DNA of 64,000 nt, from positions 6,154,430 through 6,218,429 of the forward strand of contig OZ038383.1 of assembly GCA_964036045.1 (NCBI GenBank). Reading direction: 5' to 3'. The notes beneath the pieces are model-generated. The model did not search any database, had not been told where the DNA came from, and saw nothing but the letters and a program-made list of their open reading frames with translations. Made by a program: the position numbers and the translations under genes. Each line of letters opens with the position of its first letter. Within the stretch, counting starts at the first letter, position 1. Below, piece after piece: positions 1 to 9,616 of the stretch. This DNA is from Eutreptiella sp. 'Long Island Sound 2002' (lineage: Eukaryota; Euglenozoa; Euglenophyceae; Eutreptiales; Eutreptiaceae).

Positions 1-566
1 TTGGGACATGGGCAAAGCCCTTGTCACGTATGGCTCCCCATCTCTTCGGCCACACGAAGATATATAACATGGGCGTGAGCATATCAAACATATACCATGC
101 ATATAACAAATACCCTCAAAATGTGGCTCCCACCATGATATGCCATGTCCCTCCATTGACATAACTTCACGTTAAAAATACGTAGGAACCCAAGGAAAGT
201 TGCTATGCAACCCCAACACTCATGCGGCACACTCGAAAGTCGCATTAAAAAATTCGGTTGCACGGTCCAAGAGTTATATATCACTTTATACCCTCTTGAC
301 CCTTTTCCCTTGCTACACCGGGCATGTGTGCGCACCAAAGGCGTTTGATGCTTCCTAAATTAAGTTGAGACTAAGGCGCTTGCAACCCAACCTTCCCTAT
401 TCTCGTTCCTCACACTCGCGCGTAGATATGATCCTTCAAAGTGGTCCCACGATTCGCTTTTGTTTCCCTTATATCTTCAAGTCAAATGGGTGGCAAGTAT
501 AAGGGAAACCTGATTCGGGCACAGGGAAAGGAGTACGACCAATAGAAGAAGTCCAAATCTAGTGCG

Positions 567-602
567 GCGATGTCGAAGTCGAAAATCCGATTTCGACATC
601 GC
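567..602. promoter_or_regulatory. LTR inverted repeat (11-bp arms, 14-nt loop)
   Basis: Arms GCGATGTCGAA (567-577) and TTCGACATCGC (592-602) are perfectly complementary. The hairpin is repeated unchanged in the other A1 LTR (about 11414-11449). In the third LTR (54640-54675) the arms have changed and one pair changed on both sides. It may be an RNA structure in the LTR transcript or a protein-binding palindrome. Confidence 0.5.
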
Positions 603-848
603 GAAAAATTCTGATTAAAATTTCGAGTGCTTATTTAGAGAATTGCGGAAGCAACGAACCCTTTGCTGATGAAATCGGACCCTTCAACGGAATATCCGCC
701 AAAATATCTGGAAATAACAGTTAACCAATCGGTTAACGCAAAATCGCGAGCCAACTGACAGTCGCCGATACATTGACCATCAGAACGAAAGGCTGAAAAA
801 TTACGGAAACATTATGATAATAAAACCCTGTTGATTCCTGATATTCTG

Positions 849-860
849 CTATATAAATCT
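849..860 (-). promoter_or_regulatory. TATA-like element in A-family LTR
   Basis: The minus strand reads AGATTTATATAG about 190 bases into the LTR from its TG start, a sensible place for a U3 promoter. The same motif recurs at about 11696-11707 and 54921-54932, and in the duplicated LTR segment near 55173-55184. Promoter function is inferred from motif and position only. Confidence 0.45.
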
Positions 861-1046
861 CCGCTGGCGGCGCCTCGGTTCTGAATATGGCCGCTCATAG
901 CCGGAATGGCCAAACCTATCACACTATCACATCGGGTTAGGTCAGGTGGATGAGAGAGTATGATATCAGCCAATGGCGGCTTGCCGGCACATAGATACAC
1001 ACCCCAAGTGACCCCAAGATGGCCACGGGGGTCCGAACCGGCTTCA

Positions 1047-1440
1047 CCCCCCTTCTCAGAGCGTTGTATCCGCTCGGAAACCAATGAAGAGAGGACGGGA
1101 GGACCCCAATGGGCTCCAACCCCCCCCTCCATGTCCCAAGGACACATGGAGGCCCCACACACGTCGTAGGCGTCCCCCATGCCCCAAGGGAGGGGTGAGG
1201 ACACTGATAATCAGCGCCCTACGCCATATCCGGTCTCCTCTTGATCTACAACATGGACCAAGGGGATCAAAGATAGAAAAACGTCGTCGGTCGACCTAAA
1301 TAAGTATACCACAATGCAATATATATGTGGAGATCGAGTGAAGGGGGTATATGGCCAATCAAGGCCGAAAAATCCCCGGATGAACGCCCTCACTTGTCTC
1401 CCCATTCACAGAAACAAACAAAATGCCAAGAGGGGATTCA
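1047..1440 (-). other. A1 3' untranslated region and polypurine tract
   Basis: This lies between the pol stop codon and the 3' LTR. The minus strand ends in the purine run GAGAAGGGGGG, directly abutting LTR base 1046, as expected of the plus-strand primer of LTR elements. I see no gene in it. The same segment is present in A3 (55372-55764). Confidence 0.7.
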
Positions 1441-4400
1441 TTACGGTGCTACAGCAGCAACCAAATGGACCAATACGTCCTTGACATCCAAAGAAATACC
1501 CTTTTTCTTTAGGTAGTCCATCCAGACCGTGGTATACCTCGGCACGAAACTGCTCGGAGGCTCCCACGAGTCCCTGGATGCGGCGAATTCCTTCCAACGG
1601 ACTTTGTAAAGCCTCCCCCCAGGCGTCCCCGGGTTTGGCTTGTCCGCCAGGATCTTCTCCGCGGTGAAGTCGTCGTCCTCACCCTCATCGTCCGAGTCCA
1701 CATCTCCGGCCGTGAACTCGAAGGTGAAGGGACGTCCGCTGGGGTCTGGTGCTCGAGGACGAAGCTGGGTATGGTCGCGGTCCAGGATCTTGTTATCCCC
1801 CACACGAACCGCATACACGTCCTGCCCGACCTTCCGCACGATTACCCCCGGCACATACCAAGATGCCTGCCGATGCCTGGACAGGACCTCCTTGTGGTGC
1901 CGCTCCACCCACACGGTGTCTTGGAGAGCATACCTCTGGACTTTTCCCTGCTTGAAGTACTTGGCCCTCTTGTCATGCTCGTCCTGAAGTGCCTTGCACA
2001 CCTTGGCCGCCGTGTCGTCCGCCTCAGACATCATAGCGTTCGCATCCCGTGCCACTTTGCCATGGTTCATCCACGGGAGAGTGCGTGACACTCGATCCCG
2101 TAGGAACAAGATGCGATGGGGCGACAGTCCAGTGGGTCCCGGAAGGTCGTGATACGCTTGGAGCACCCTCCACAGCGAGTTATACCAGTTCCGGCCCGGT
2201 TCGTCAATGTGCAGCTGGCGGAACTTCTCGAACATCTGCCGCCCGGCCACCTCAGCACGGCCATTCGACCGGCTGTGGTACGCCACGGTCTTGGCGTGCC
2301 GAATCCCCATGTGCTTGCACATCGTCTTGAACCACGTCCCCACAAACTGACTGCCCCGATCGCTGCAGATGACAGCTGGGACATCGAAAATCGTCAGCCA
2401 ATGCCTGATCATGGCATTAGCGACGGTCTTGGCCTGCAGCCCCACTCCATGCTTGTCCTTCTTGTCCTTCTTCTTGGACTTCTTGCCCGGGACTGCCACG
2501 ATATACCCGCTGTGCCTGTCCACCGCCAGGATGACACAGTCGTAGGTCTCTCCGTCCACGGTGACCTCAGGCATGGCGAACACATCCATGGCCACGGACC
2601 GCATAGGAGCCTCCGGTATAGCCGTATACACCGGATTGCCCGCTGTGGAGTGGTTGGGGCTCTTCGTGGCCCGACACACGGCACAGTCGCTGCAGTACCT
2701 ATCCAGGATGGCGTAGTACCCCGGAGGGAACTTGAAACGCCACTCCAGGTCCTGCTGCATCTTGTCTCGGCCAGGGTGCATGAGCTGGGCGTTGTGCCAA
2801 TGGTCAATGAGCTCCTCCACTCGGTTTTCAGGCACCAGCAGCTTGTCCTTGAGGAACAACTTGTCGCCATCCTCGGTCAAGCCCTCGGGCCATTCGTCGT
2901 CCGACGGGGCGCTCACGGCATTCCAGTACTTGCTCCAGTGCTCGGATGCCGCGTAGTCATCCGACCAGTCCTCTGTGAGCACCGACCTGACTAGCTCTAC
3001 AGGGGCCACCATCCATTGCTCGAGGGTTTCCTCTCGAATAGCTTGGACGCGGGCACCCCGGAACTTGGCCAGGTCCGTACGGTTCGCCATCACCACAAAG
3101 CACTTGACCCCCTCGTGCTCCATGACCTTCTCCATCTCTATGATGCGCTTGGCCTCCTCGGTCTCCTCGGCATCGCCATGGCTGGATATGTCCATCCACG
3201 CCTTGCCCGCGGGGTAGGCCCAGCGACTGAGGCAATCCGCCACAGTGTTGTCCTTCCCCGGGACGTACACGACGCTGAGGTCGAACTTGGCGAACGTCTC
3301 GTGCCATCGGGCTCTCCTAGCCGCTGGTCCAGAGGGGGTGTCGACATGCTCCTTGTGCCAGCTCTGTAGGGACTGGTGGTCCGTGCAAACCACCACCGGC
3401 TGCAGTCCGATGTGGCCAGACCACTTCCTGAGCGCACATACAATGGCGTATGTCTCCTTCTCCCTCGCGGTCCATGTTCGGCGTTGGCCCTCGGCCAGGA
3501 TCCTGCTCCAAAACGCCACGGGAACATGAGTCCCGTCGTCCCGGACTTGCTCGAGCACTGCCCCCACGGCATAGTCCGAAGCGTCTGTCCGTAGCACGAA
3601 TCCCTTGTCCGGGTCCACCAGGAACAGCCCCAACTGCCCTAGGAGTCGCTCCTTCAGGCTGTTGAACGCATCCTCAGCTTCAGGGGTCCAGGCAAGCTTC
3701 TTCTTGCTCCCCTTCCGGCCATCGAACTTGCCCACTTGCAGCATCTTGTGCAGCGGCCCCGACAGTTCTGCATACATCCGGACATAGCCCGAATAGTAGT
3801 TGCAGAACCCCATGAAGGACCGGAGTTCGCTGATGGTCTGGGGCTTCTCCCAGTGGTGCAGGGACGCCAGCTTCCCAGGCATGGGACGGCGTTGCCCGTG
3901 ACCAACCACGTGACCCGCGAACTCCACTTCCTTCACGAAGAGTGAGGCTTTGGTGGGCTTGCACACCATGTTGTGCTTGTCCAACTCGCTGAGCACTCGG
4001 CGCAGATCCTTCTCATGTGCGTCGATGAGCTCGTCCTCAGTCATGTTCTCCGTGCCGGACCCGATGATGATGTCATCCACGAAGGGATCGGCACATTCCC
4101 GGACAGGACCGAGTAGGTCCTCCATCATGCGCTGGAAAGCGGCATTGCCATTCTTGGCGCCCATAGGCACCACTTTCCACTGCATGGGCCCCAGCGGCGT
4201 CGACATCGCTGTGCAGGGCCTGGAGTCCGGGTGTAGCGGCATCTGGTGATAACCGTGTTTCAGGTCTAACACCGTGAAAATCCGCTTTTTCTGTTGTTTC
4301 TGGAGGATGGAGTCGATCAGGGGAAGCGAGTACGAGTCGTGCTCGGTCTGCTCGTTCAAACCTCTGTAATCAACCACCAACCTCCACTCGCCCTTCTCCT

Positions 4401-6507
4401 TCTTGGGCACGATGAAGGCTGGGCTGGCCCACTCACTGTCGGAGGGTTCGATCCATCCCCGCTCAATGAACTCGGCCAACAGCTTCTTCATGGCCCCGGC
4501 CCGATCACCCTGAAGTTGGTACTCCCGATGACGATAGATCTTCGGGTTCGGCTTCAGCTTGATCTTCGCTGTACCAAAGCTCCCACGATCTGGAGGGTTC
4601 TTGTTGGCGACGCCACTGAATAGCCGTGGATAGGCCTTGATCAGCCTCTCCTTCAGCTCGGCGACCTTCGGGTTCTCCTGGGCCTCTTCAGCCGCTTGCT
4701 TCGGTATCGATACAACCGAACGCACTGCGGTATAGGCCTCTTCTGGGTCCGAGTCCGACTTCTCCTCGTCCGATATGCCGTCTTCATCGTCGTGGGTCTC
4801 GACTCCCACCGATAATCTTCGAAAATTTGCGGCCTCGGGCTGGTGCTCGTCGCTACCGGTTCCCACTCTTGGAAAGCCCCACGTTGGTGGGTCCGACCCA
4901 ACCGGACCATCGTATTGGTCCGCGATGTGATCCATGACCCTCGCCACGAACTCATCCTTCTCGTACTTGCCGGTGACCAACATCCTGTCATCCCACCAAT
5001 GCGGAGATGTGACCATGGCCCGCCTCTTCTTGGCTGCCACACGGTCGTGCATCCCCATCCGCATGTAGTTGACGACGTCGTCGATCTCGGCGTGGGACAG
5101 GACGTCAATGCCATCAATAGGCTGATCCGTCCCCTCCTTGGGCTCAAACATGACCTTCATGGGCACCGCCTCCACCCTACGGATGAATGCTTCATCACCC
5201 GTGGGTTGGGCTTGCGCCCCATCCACCAGGAAAGCCTTGGTACCCCACACTTGACCCGGGGAGGGCATTGATACACCCTTGGCGTCGATGAACAACTCCT
5301 CCTCTGGCCCGAATGACATCTCGTTCAGGGTGATGGAGTCCAGCGTCGACCTGAGACCCTCCAGCGGACATGGGGTGGATCCTATGCCGGTTATGACCAG
5401 GATCCCCTTCGCCCTATCCGCGATGATCTTCTGCACCGTACGTCTGGTGTTTTCCAGGGAGCCATGCCAATACATGGGTCCCCATTCCTTCAAACCCCAA
5501 TGACTGTGCCAGGCTGAGTCTCCTCGATGCCAATGCCTCCTACACTTCCGCAGAAGTGGAACATCCCGGGAAGCGAAGACGTCCGTCTCGGGCGCTTCGG
5601 CTCCCAGCGTCTGGATCATCCTGTCGTACACCTGTGGCGCCATTCCATACTCCGTGAGCTGAACTCCACGGTCTCCTCTGGACTTGGCACCCACAGCTTG
5701 CACCGCTCGGACGATCCGATCCTCTTCCTCAGCATTCCATTGGGATGACCCGCACGCATAATCCGTGGACAGCCATGTGAGGCATTCGTCGTCCTCCCGG
5801 ACCAGCGTTGCGCGATAGGGAAGGGCTCCAATGGCGTTGGCCACCATGAAGTCATACCCCATGATCATATCCCAATCGGTAATATCGGCCACATAGAAGT
5901 TCCCGGATAGAGTGCTTCTCTTCGCCTGATCAGGGCGGTTCAAGCGCTCATGTTCCCAGAATTCCATACTGATAGTGGCCTCATGGGTGCCCCCAACCAT
6001 GATCTCTCCATTGGCGACCTTCAGGCGGACCGGTCTCCGGCTGGACTGCAGGAATTCCTCCTTGAACAACCCTCTCCGGACCAGGCTCACCCCGGCACCC
6101 GTATCCACCAACACATCCACCACCTTCTCCTCTCGTCCGCACCGTACTCGCACTTTCAAGTGCAACTGCCGCTCGTCGCCATGAGGTGTATGGACGACTC
6201 TCACGGCATGCAACTCTAGCACGTCCGGGTGCATCAGGACTTCAAGGGTATGGTCGCGGATGGTGTAGATCTTGGGTTGGTCCTGCCCGTCCACGGGGCT
6301 CTCCGTGGTCGCTCCTTCCTTCTTGCCATGTCCCGTACCCACATGTACTTCCCTTGGCAGGGCGCTCCAGGGGTTGGGAGTGGCGAAACTCAGCGGTTTT
6401 GGCTCTTCCGGAGCCTTCTTCGGCACCCGATGTGCCTTCGCTCTCTCCGAGATTCCACTGATTTCCGGAGGAGAGACCTCCGAGGTCCCACTCCCGTGGG
6501 GGCTCCT
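1441..6507 (-). CDS. pol: A1 pol polyprotein, intact (1,661 aa from an assumed GTG; continuous with gag after UAG)
   Basis: Counting from codon 6426: aspartic protease with DTG at residues 108-110; a Dam-like domain at about 282-402 that keeps the D-V-F-A start but has MYWHGSLEN where NPPF is expected; RT at about 640-840 with FVDD (782-785) in place of YVDD; RNase H at about 940-1070 starting TDAS; an integrase zinc region (HWH...H, CSDCAVC, about 1209-1251); integrase core with D1281, D1356 and E1392; then a chromodomain-like tail (about 1587-1630). It ends in UAA. The frame is open upstream to the gag UAG at 6508-6510 and has no ATG at the assumed start, so it is best read as the second part of a gag-pol readthrough product. 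It would copy and integrate the element. Confidence 0.93.
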   Translation of the reverse strand, partial: RSPHGSGTSEVSPPEISGISERAKAHRVPKKAPEEPKPLSFATPNPWSALPREVHVGTGHGKKEGATTESPVDGQDQPKIYTIRDHTLEVLMHPDVLELHAVRVVHTPHGDERQLHLKVRVRCGREEKVVDVLVDTGAGVSLVRRGLFKEEFLQSSRRPVRLKVANGEIMVGGTHEATISMEFWEHERLNRPDQAKRSTLSGNFYVADITDWDMIMGYDFMVANAIGALPYRATLVREDDECLTWLSTDYACGSSQWNAEEEDRIVRAVQAVGAKSRGDRGVQLTEYGMAPQVYDRMIQTLGAEAPETDVFASRDVPLLRKCRRHWHRGDSAWHSHWGLKEWGPMYWHGSLENTRRTVQKIIADRAKGILVITGIGSTPCPLEGLRSTLDSITLNEMSFGPEEELFIDAKGVSMPSPGQVWGTKAFLVDGAQAQPTGDEAFIRRVEAVPMKVMFEPKEGTDQPIDGIDVLSHAEIDDVVNYMRMGMHDRVAAKKRRAMVTSPHWWDDRMLVTGKYEKDEFVARVMDHIADQYDGPVGSDPPTWGFPRVGTGSDEHQPEAANFRRLSVGVETHDDEDGISDEEKSDSDPEEAYTAVRSVVSIPKQAAEEAQENPKVAELKERLIKAYPRLFSGVANKNPPDRGSFGTAKIKLKPNPKIYRHREYQLQGDRAGAMKKLLAEFIERGWIEPSDSEWASPAFIVPKKEKGEWRLVVDYRGLNEQTEHDSYSLPLIDSILQKQQKKRIFTVLDLKHGYHQMPLHPDSRPCTAMSTPLGPMQWKVVPMGAKNGNAAFQRMMEDLLGPVRECADPFVDDIIIGSGTENMTEDELIDAHEKDLRRVLSELDKHNMVCKPTKASLFVKEVEFAGHVVGHGQRRPMPGKLASLHHWEKPQTISELRSFMGFCNYYSGYVRMYAELSGPLHKMLQVGKFDGRKGSKKKLAWTPEAEDAFNSLKERLLGQLGLFLVDPDKGFVLRTDASDYAVGAVLEQVRDDGTHVPVAFWSRILAEGQRRTWTAREKETYAIVCALRKWSGHIGLQPVVVCTDHQSLQSWHKEHVDTPSGPAARRARWHETFAKFDLSVVYVPGKDNTVADCLSRWAYPAGKAWMDISSHGDAEETEEAKRIIEMEKVMEHEGVKCFVVMANRTDLAKFRGARVQAIREETLEQWMVAPVELVRSVLTEDWSDDYAASEHWSKYWNAVSAPSDDEWPEGLTEDGDKLFLKDKLLVPENRVEELIDHWHNAQLMHPGRDKMQQDLEWRFKFPPGYYAILDRYCSDCAVCRATKSPNHSTAGNPVYTAIPEAPMRSVAMDVFAMPEVTVDGETYDCVILAVDRHSGYIVAVPGKKSKKKDKKDKHGVGLQAKTVANAMIRHWLTIFDVPAVICSDRGSQFVGTWFKTMCKHMGIRHAKTVAYHSRSNGRAEVAGRQMFEKFRQLHIDEPGRNWYNSLWRVLQAYHDLPGPTGLSPHRILFLRDRVSRTLPWMNHGKVARDANAMMSEADDTAAKVCKALQDEHDKRAKYFKQGKVQRYALQDTVWVERHHKEVLSRHRQASWYVPGVIVRKVGQDVYAVRVGDNKILDRDHTQLRPRAPDPSGRPFTFEFTAGDVDSDDEGEDDDFTAEKILADKPNPGTPGGRLYKVRWKEFAASRDSWEPPSSFVPRYTTVWMDYLKKKGISLDVKDVLVHLVAAVAP

Positions 6508-6510
6508 CTA
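6467..6510 (-). promoter_or_regulatory. Gag-pol UAG and downstream RNA structure, A1
   Basis: Gag ends in UAG (6508-6510) and pol continues in the same frame. Downstream, CCCAC-GGGA-GTGGG and ACCT-CGG-AGGT can form two hairpins enclosed by GAGGAG/CTCCTC. The spacing from UAG to the first inner hairpin is seven bases. The segment is identical in A3 (60852-60895). I infer stop-codon readthrough, as used by some retroviruses. Confidence 0.55.
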
Positions 6511-9500
6511 GACTTGGCTTCCCGCAGCCCCTTCCGGCTGCGATCCACCAGGACTTTGTCCACCACGTTGCTGGGCTTTGAGTTCCTCCAACGTCCTCAA
6601 CATGTCCTCAGCAACCTCCTCGATTGACCTGACTCGTCGGTCTTGGCCAGGTCCACCACCATAGCCTCTTCCTCCGCCTTTTCCTTGGCCTTTGCCTTGG
6701 CCTTTTCCTCCATCTCCGCCCTTCGCCTTCCAGTCGGAAATCCGCTGCTCCTTGGGCTTCTTCTCGGGGTGGGGCTGCGAAGTAGGCCTTCTTGTCCGCC
6801 TCATACACCTTGCACTGACGGTGGTCGTGTGCATGGTTATTTCCCTTGCCATAACAGACCATGCACCCGTCGTGCTGAGACCTGTACTCCCGGAACGAGA
6901 GCGGTGGGTTCCCGATCCTCCTTGGCTCTTTGCCCTTCTTGGGTCCCACCTGGCTCCATCTGGACCGATCCTGCCCATTGTTCTTCACGTTGTGCGCCAC
7001 AAACGCAAAAAAATGGGCCTCCTCGTGATCCTCCCGGGACCAGTGGTCTTGGCCACTTCCACTACCATCCTCCGCGGAGTAGGCCGTGTCCTCCTGGATC
7101 TCCCGATGATGGCGGTCTTCTCGGTGTCCTCGTTGTCCATGACCCTGCCGATCCTGCACGTGGGCCTCGTTCTTCGCATTGAGCTTCAACTCCACCGTGA
7201 TGTACTTCACGATCTCGTCCAGGCTCATGCGAGCGAAGATGACTTGCATCTTCAGCGGCTCCCCGCGCCTCCACTCCACGTTGTTGAGGCGCAGCAACCT
7301 TTGCCCCATGGAGTCCCCGAATACCTCCACGTACACGGCATTCTTCAGGCCCAACATCCGGTCGGGTTCGCCCAGGTTCCTCCTGAAGAACTCCATGATA
7401 CCCGCATGGGTATCCTCCGCCGCCATGATCCTCACCGCCACCCGTCTCTTGGCGCGCTTCTTCTCCTCGTCCTCCACTCTCCTCTTCCAGCTGCCGGGGA
7501 GGACGTCCTTCAGGAGGTGGCGGATCTCGCTGGCCTCGTTCCAATCCTCCACCAGCTTGAGGCATCTGCGGTACTTCCGCAGATACCGGTTCCACTCCCG
7601 GACCCGCAACTCACCGCGGTCCAGCGGCAGCGGAATGGACCACAGGTCCTCCAGCTTCTGATTCGGAGCGTCCACCCGCTCCTCATCCTCCAGCCACTGA
7701 AGGCAGGCCTGCTCCGTACAGATCAATCCTTCTCGGATCTGATCCCGCAGCTCCTCCTTCAGGTCCTGCGCCAGGCGGTGTGGGAATGTCCGGCATACCC
7801 ACTTATCCCGCGGCGCTCCCCGCATCTCGCCGACGACCTCCTCGGCAAAGTCCTCCCAGTCCAGGATGAAGTCATCCAGGTTGGAGGGGTTCCCGTCGTA
7901 ATAGGGGATCTTGATTCCCCTGAGGTCGTCAATCCTGATGGCGTCTCCGACGTCTCCAGCCACTACTCCACCGAGACGGATACCACCTGTGGCCGGGGGG
8001 TGTGAGTACACTCCCCGTACATCCCTCTCCTCCATGGAGTTCGGTCCAGTTGGGCCTGAACCCATGGGGTTTGAAATGCGGGAAGGATTTGCCCCATCGG
8101 CCCTCCATATCCCCGTATTGGGATCCTTCGCCCACAGGTTTCCGCTCGGATGGCCTCGACCATGTCCGCCGGCGCTTCCCATGGTTCGCCCCTGCATGGT
8201 CTGGTTCTGGATCTCCTCTTCCGCATAAACTGCATAGGTAGTCGTACTTGGCGGTAGATCCTGGGCGGCATGCGACATCTGCACTGTCAGGCTCCTCGGG
8301 TCCGTGGCTACGTGCCCTTCCCGCATGGACCCAGCCGGTGCCGTGTGTTCCCCGAGCATTGTGGACTCGCTGAATAGGGGAACATACGGCAGCGCACCCG
8401 GGTCAACACGCGGAGGCGCGTAGGGTGCCTCTGCAGGACCGCCCATGGGTTTCTCCATGGCGCTCCTGAGGGTCTTAGCCCGCTCCACCAGCTCCACCGC
8501 GGCCGGCTTTGCCGGGAGCTCCGGACCCGAGGCGAGGGGCTGTCGCTCCTCTAGCCTTCTCAGGCGTCCCGACATGTCCTCCACTAAGTGGAGGAGGCTG
8601 TCCACCACTTGTTGCTGCTTCTGCAGGGCCAGCTCCAGATTCTCCCGGTACCGGGCCTGATCCGCTCGCAGCTCCTCCATGTGGTTCTCCGCGGCCGACT
8701 GGTCGTCCAGGATCCCCGCGACGTCCTCCTCTAGAGCGTCCTTGGCGTTGTCCAGGCGGTCAAGATGACGCACGATGGCGTCCATCCCCATCTTCGGGTA
8801 CTTGCCCATGAGGAAGGATACGTGTTCGCAGTGGCACGCAGCGTGCTTTCCGCCGGATTCAGCGCATCCCGCGGTTCCCGGCACCTCAGACTCATCGCCC
8901 ATGGGCGTATCGCCGATGGCGTCCGTCTCTGGTCCCGTGTGCCGGGGCACAGGTGCCGTCCGGGCCCTGGCTGGCCTCTCCAAGCCCTCGGCGTCGTGCT
9001 GCAGGGCGGGCTCGGGGGCCGTATGCGCCCTGGCGGTCGGCGCAGACATCTCCGGCTCCGAAGGTGGCTCGTAGGCTGTCCGATAGCCCTCGGAGTGCCC
9101 TTCGGATTCCCACAGCCTGACCGGGCTGGGGTCCGTGTCCATAGCCCCGGCGTCCCTTGCCGCGGACTTGGGTGACCCGCGCTTCCGGTAGCGCCGGGCC
9201 CGTCCTCCACTGCTGCCTGAATGGCAAGCCTCATCCTAGTCCTCCGCGGCGGAGCGGAGGTTGCATGCCTTACGGCAGCGACGCTCACACATGGAGACCA
9301 GGTCCTCCATGTCACGTCCTCCTCTTCCCGACTGTCGTACTTCTCTTCGGGCTTCAACTTCCGGAGTTCGCCATGCTCTTGAACGTCTCCGCTCTTCTAT
9401 GGCTCCAATCTCCGGCGTGGTCTCCACCGAGTCCACAATACGCACCCGGGGCGTACTTGGGCAGGGCTCATAAGGGCCCAAGTCCCCGGGTCGGCGGTTG

Positions 9501-9616
9501 GTAGGGGCAGCAGGTAAGCCTCTGCTACCATAAAGAAGGTCCCTACCAGGACCGGCCCCCGCTGTGCCCCTTCTGCCTGTAATCCCCGCTGACTTGCTCC
9601 GGATCAATGCTTGCAT
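6508..9616 (-). pseudogene. gag: A1 gag, broken by one UAG and one frameshift
   Basis: Near-identical to the intact A3 gag (60893-64000). The likely start is the ATG at 9614-9616 at the edge of the LTR. A UAG at 9236-9238 replaces a UCU serine codon of A3. The frame then runs from about 9235 to near 6770, where one extra base relative to A3 shifts it; the authentic carboxy end is in the frame of 6508-6978. Parts present: a Cys/His-rich stretch and a coiled coil in the first third, the gag core (Trp- and charge-rich, about 7450-7900), a C-x2-C...H...C zinc knuckle, and a Gly/Lys-rich nucleic-acid-binding tail. A protein starting at an internal ATG (9142) could still cover most of the core. Confidence 0.88.

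Larger units (their letters stand above)
1..1046 (-). repeat. 3' LTR of A1 (partial)
   Basis: Direct repeat of 10848-11893 and of the A-family LTR at 54074 onward. On the minus strand it begins TGAAGCC at 1046, just after a polypurine tract (1047-1057). It contains a TATA-like element and a hairpin, listed separately. The 3' end of the LTR lies off the left edge of the window. Confidence 0.9.

Noticed and set aside
6692-8005. A 437-codon plus-strand frame opposite A1 gag, and a 590-codon counterpart at 60614-62386
   Set aside because: Both are exact antisense shadows of gag, arise from its GC-rich codon use, and have no domain. The same applies to 2116-2994 opposite pol.
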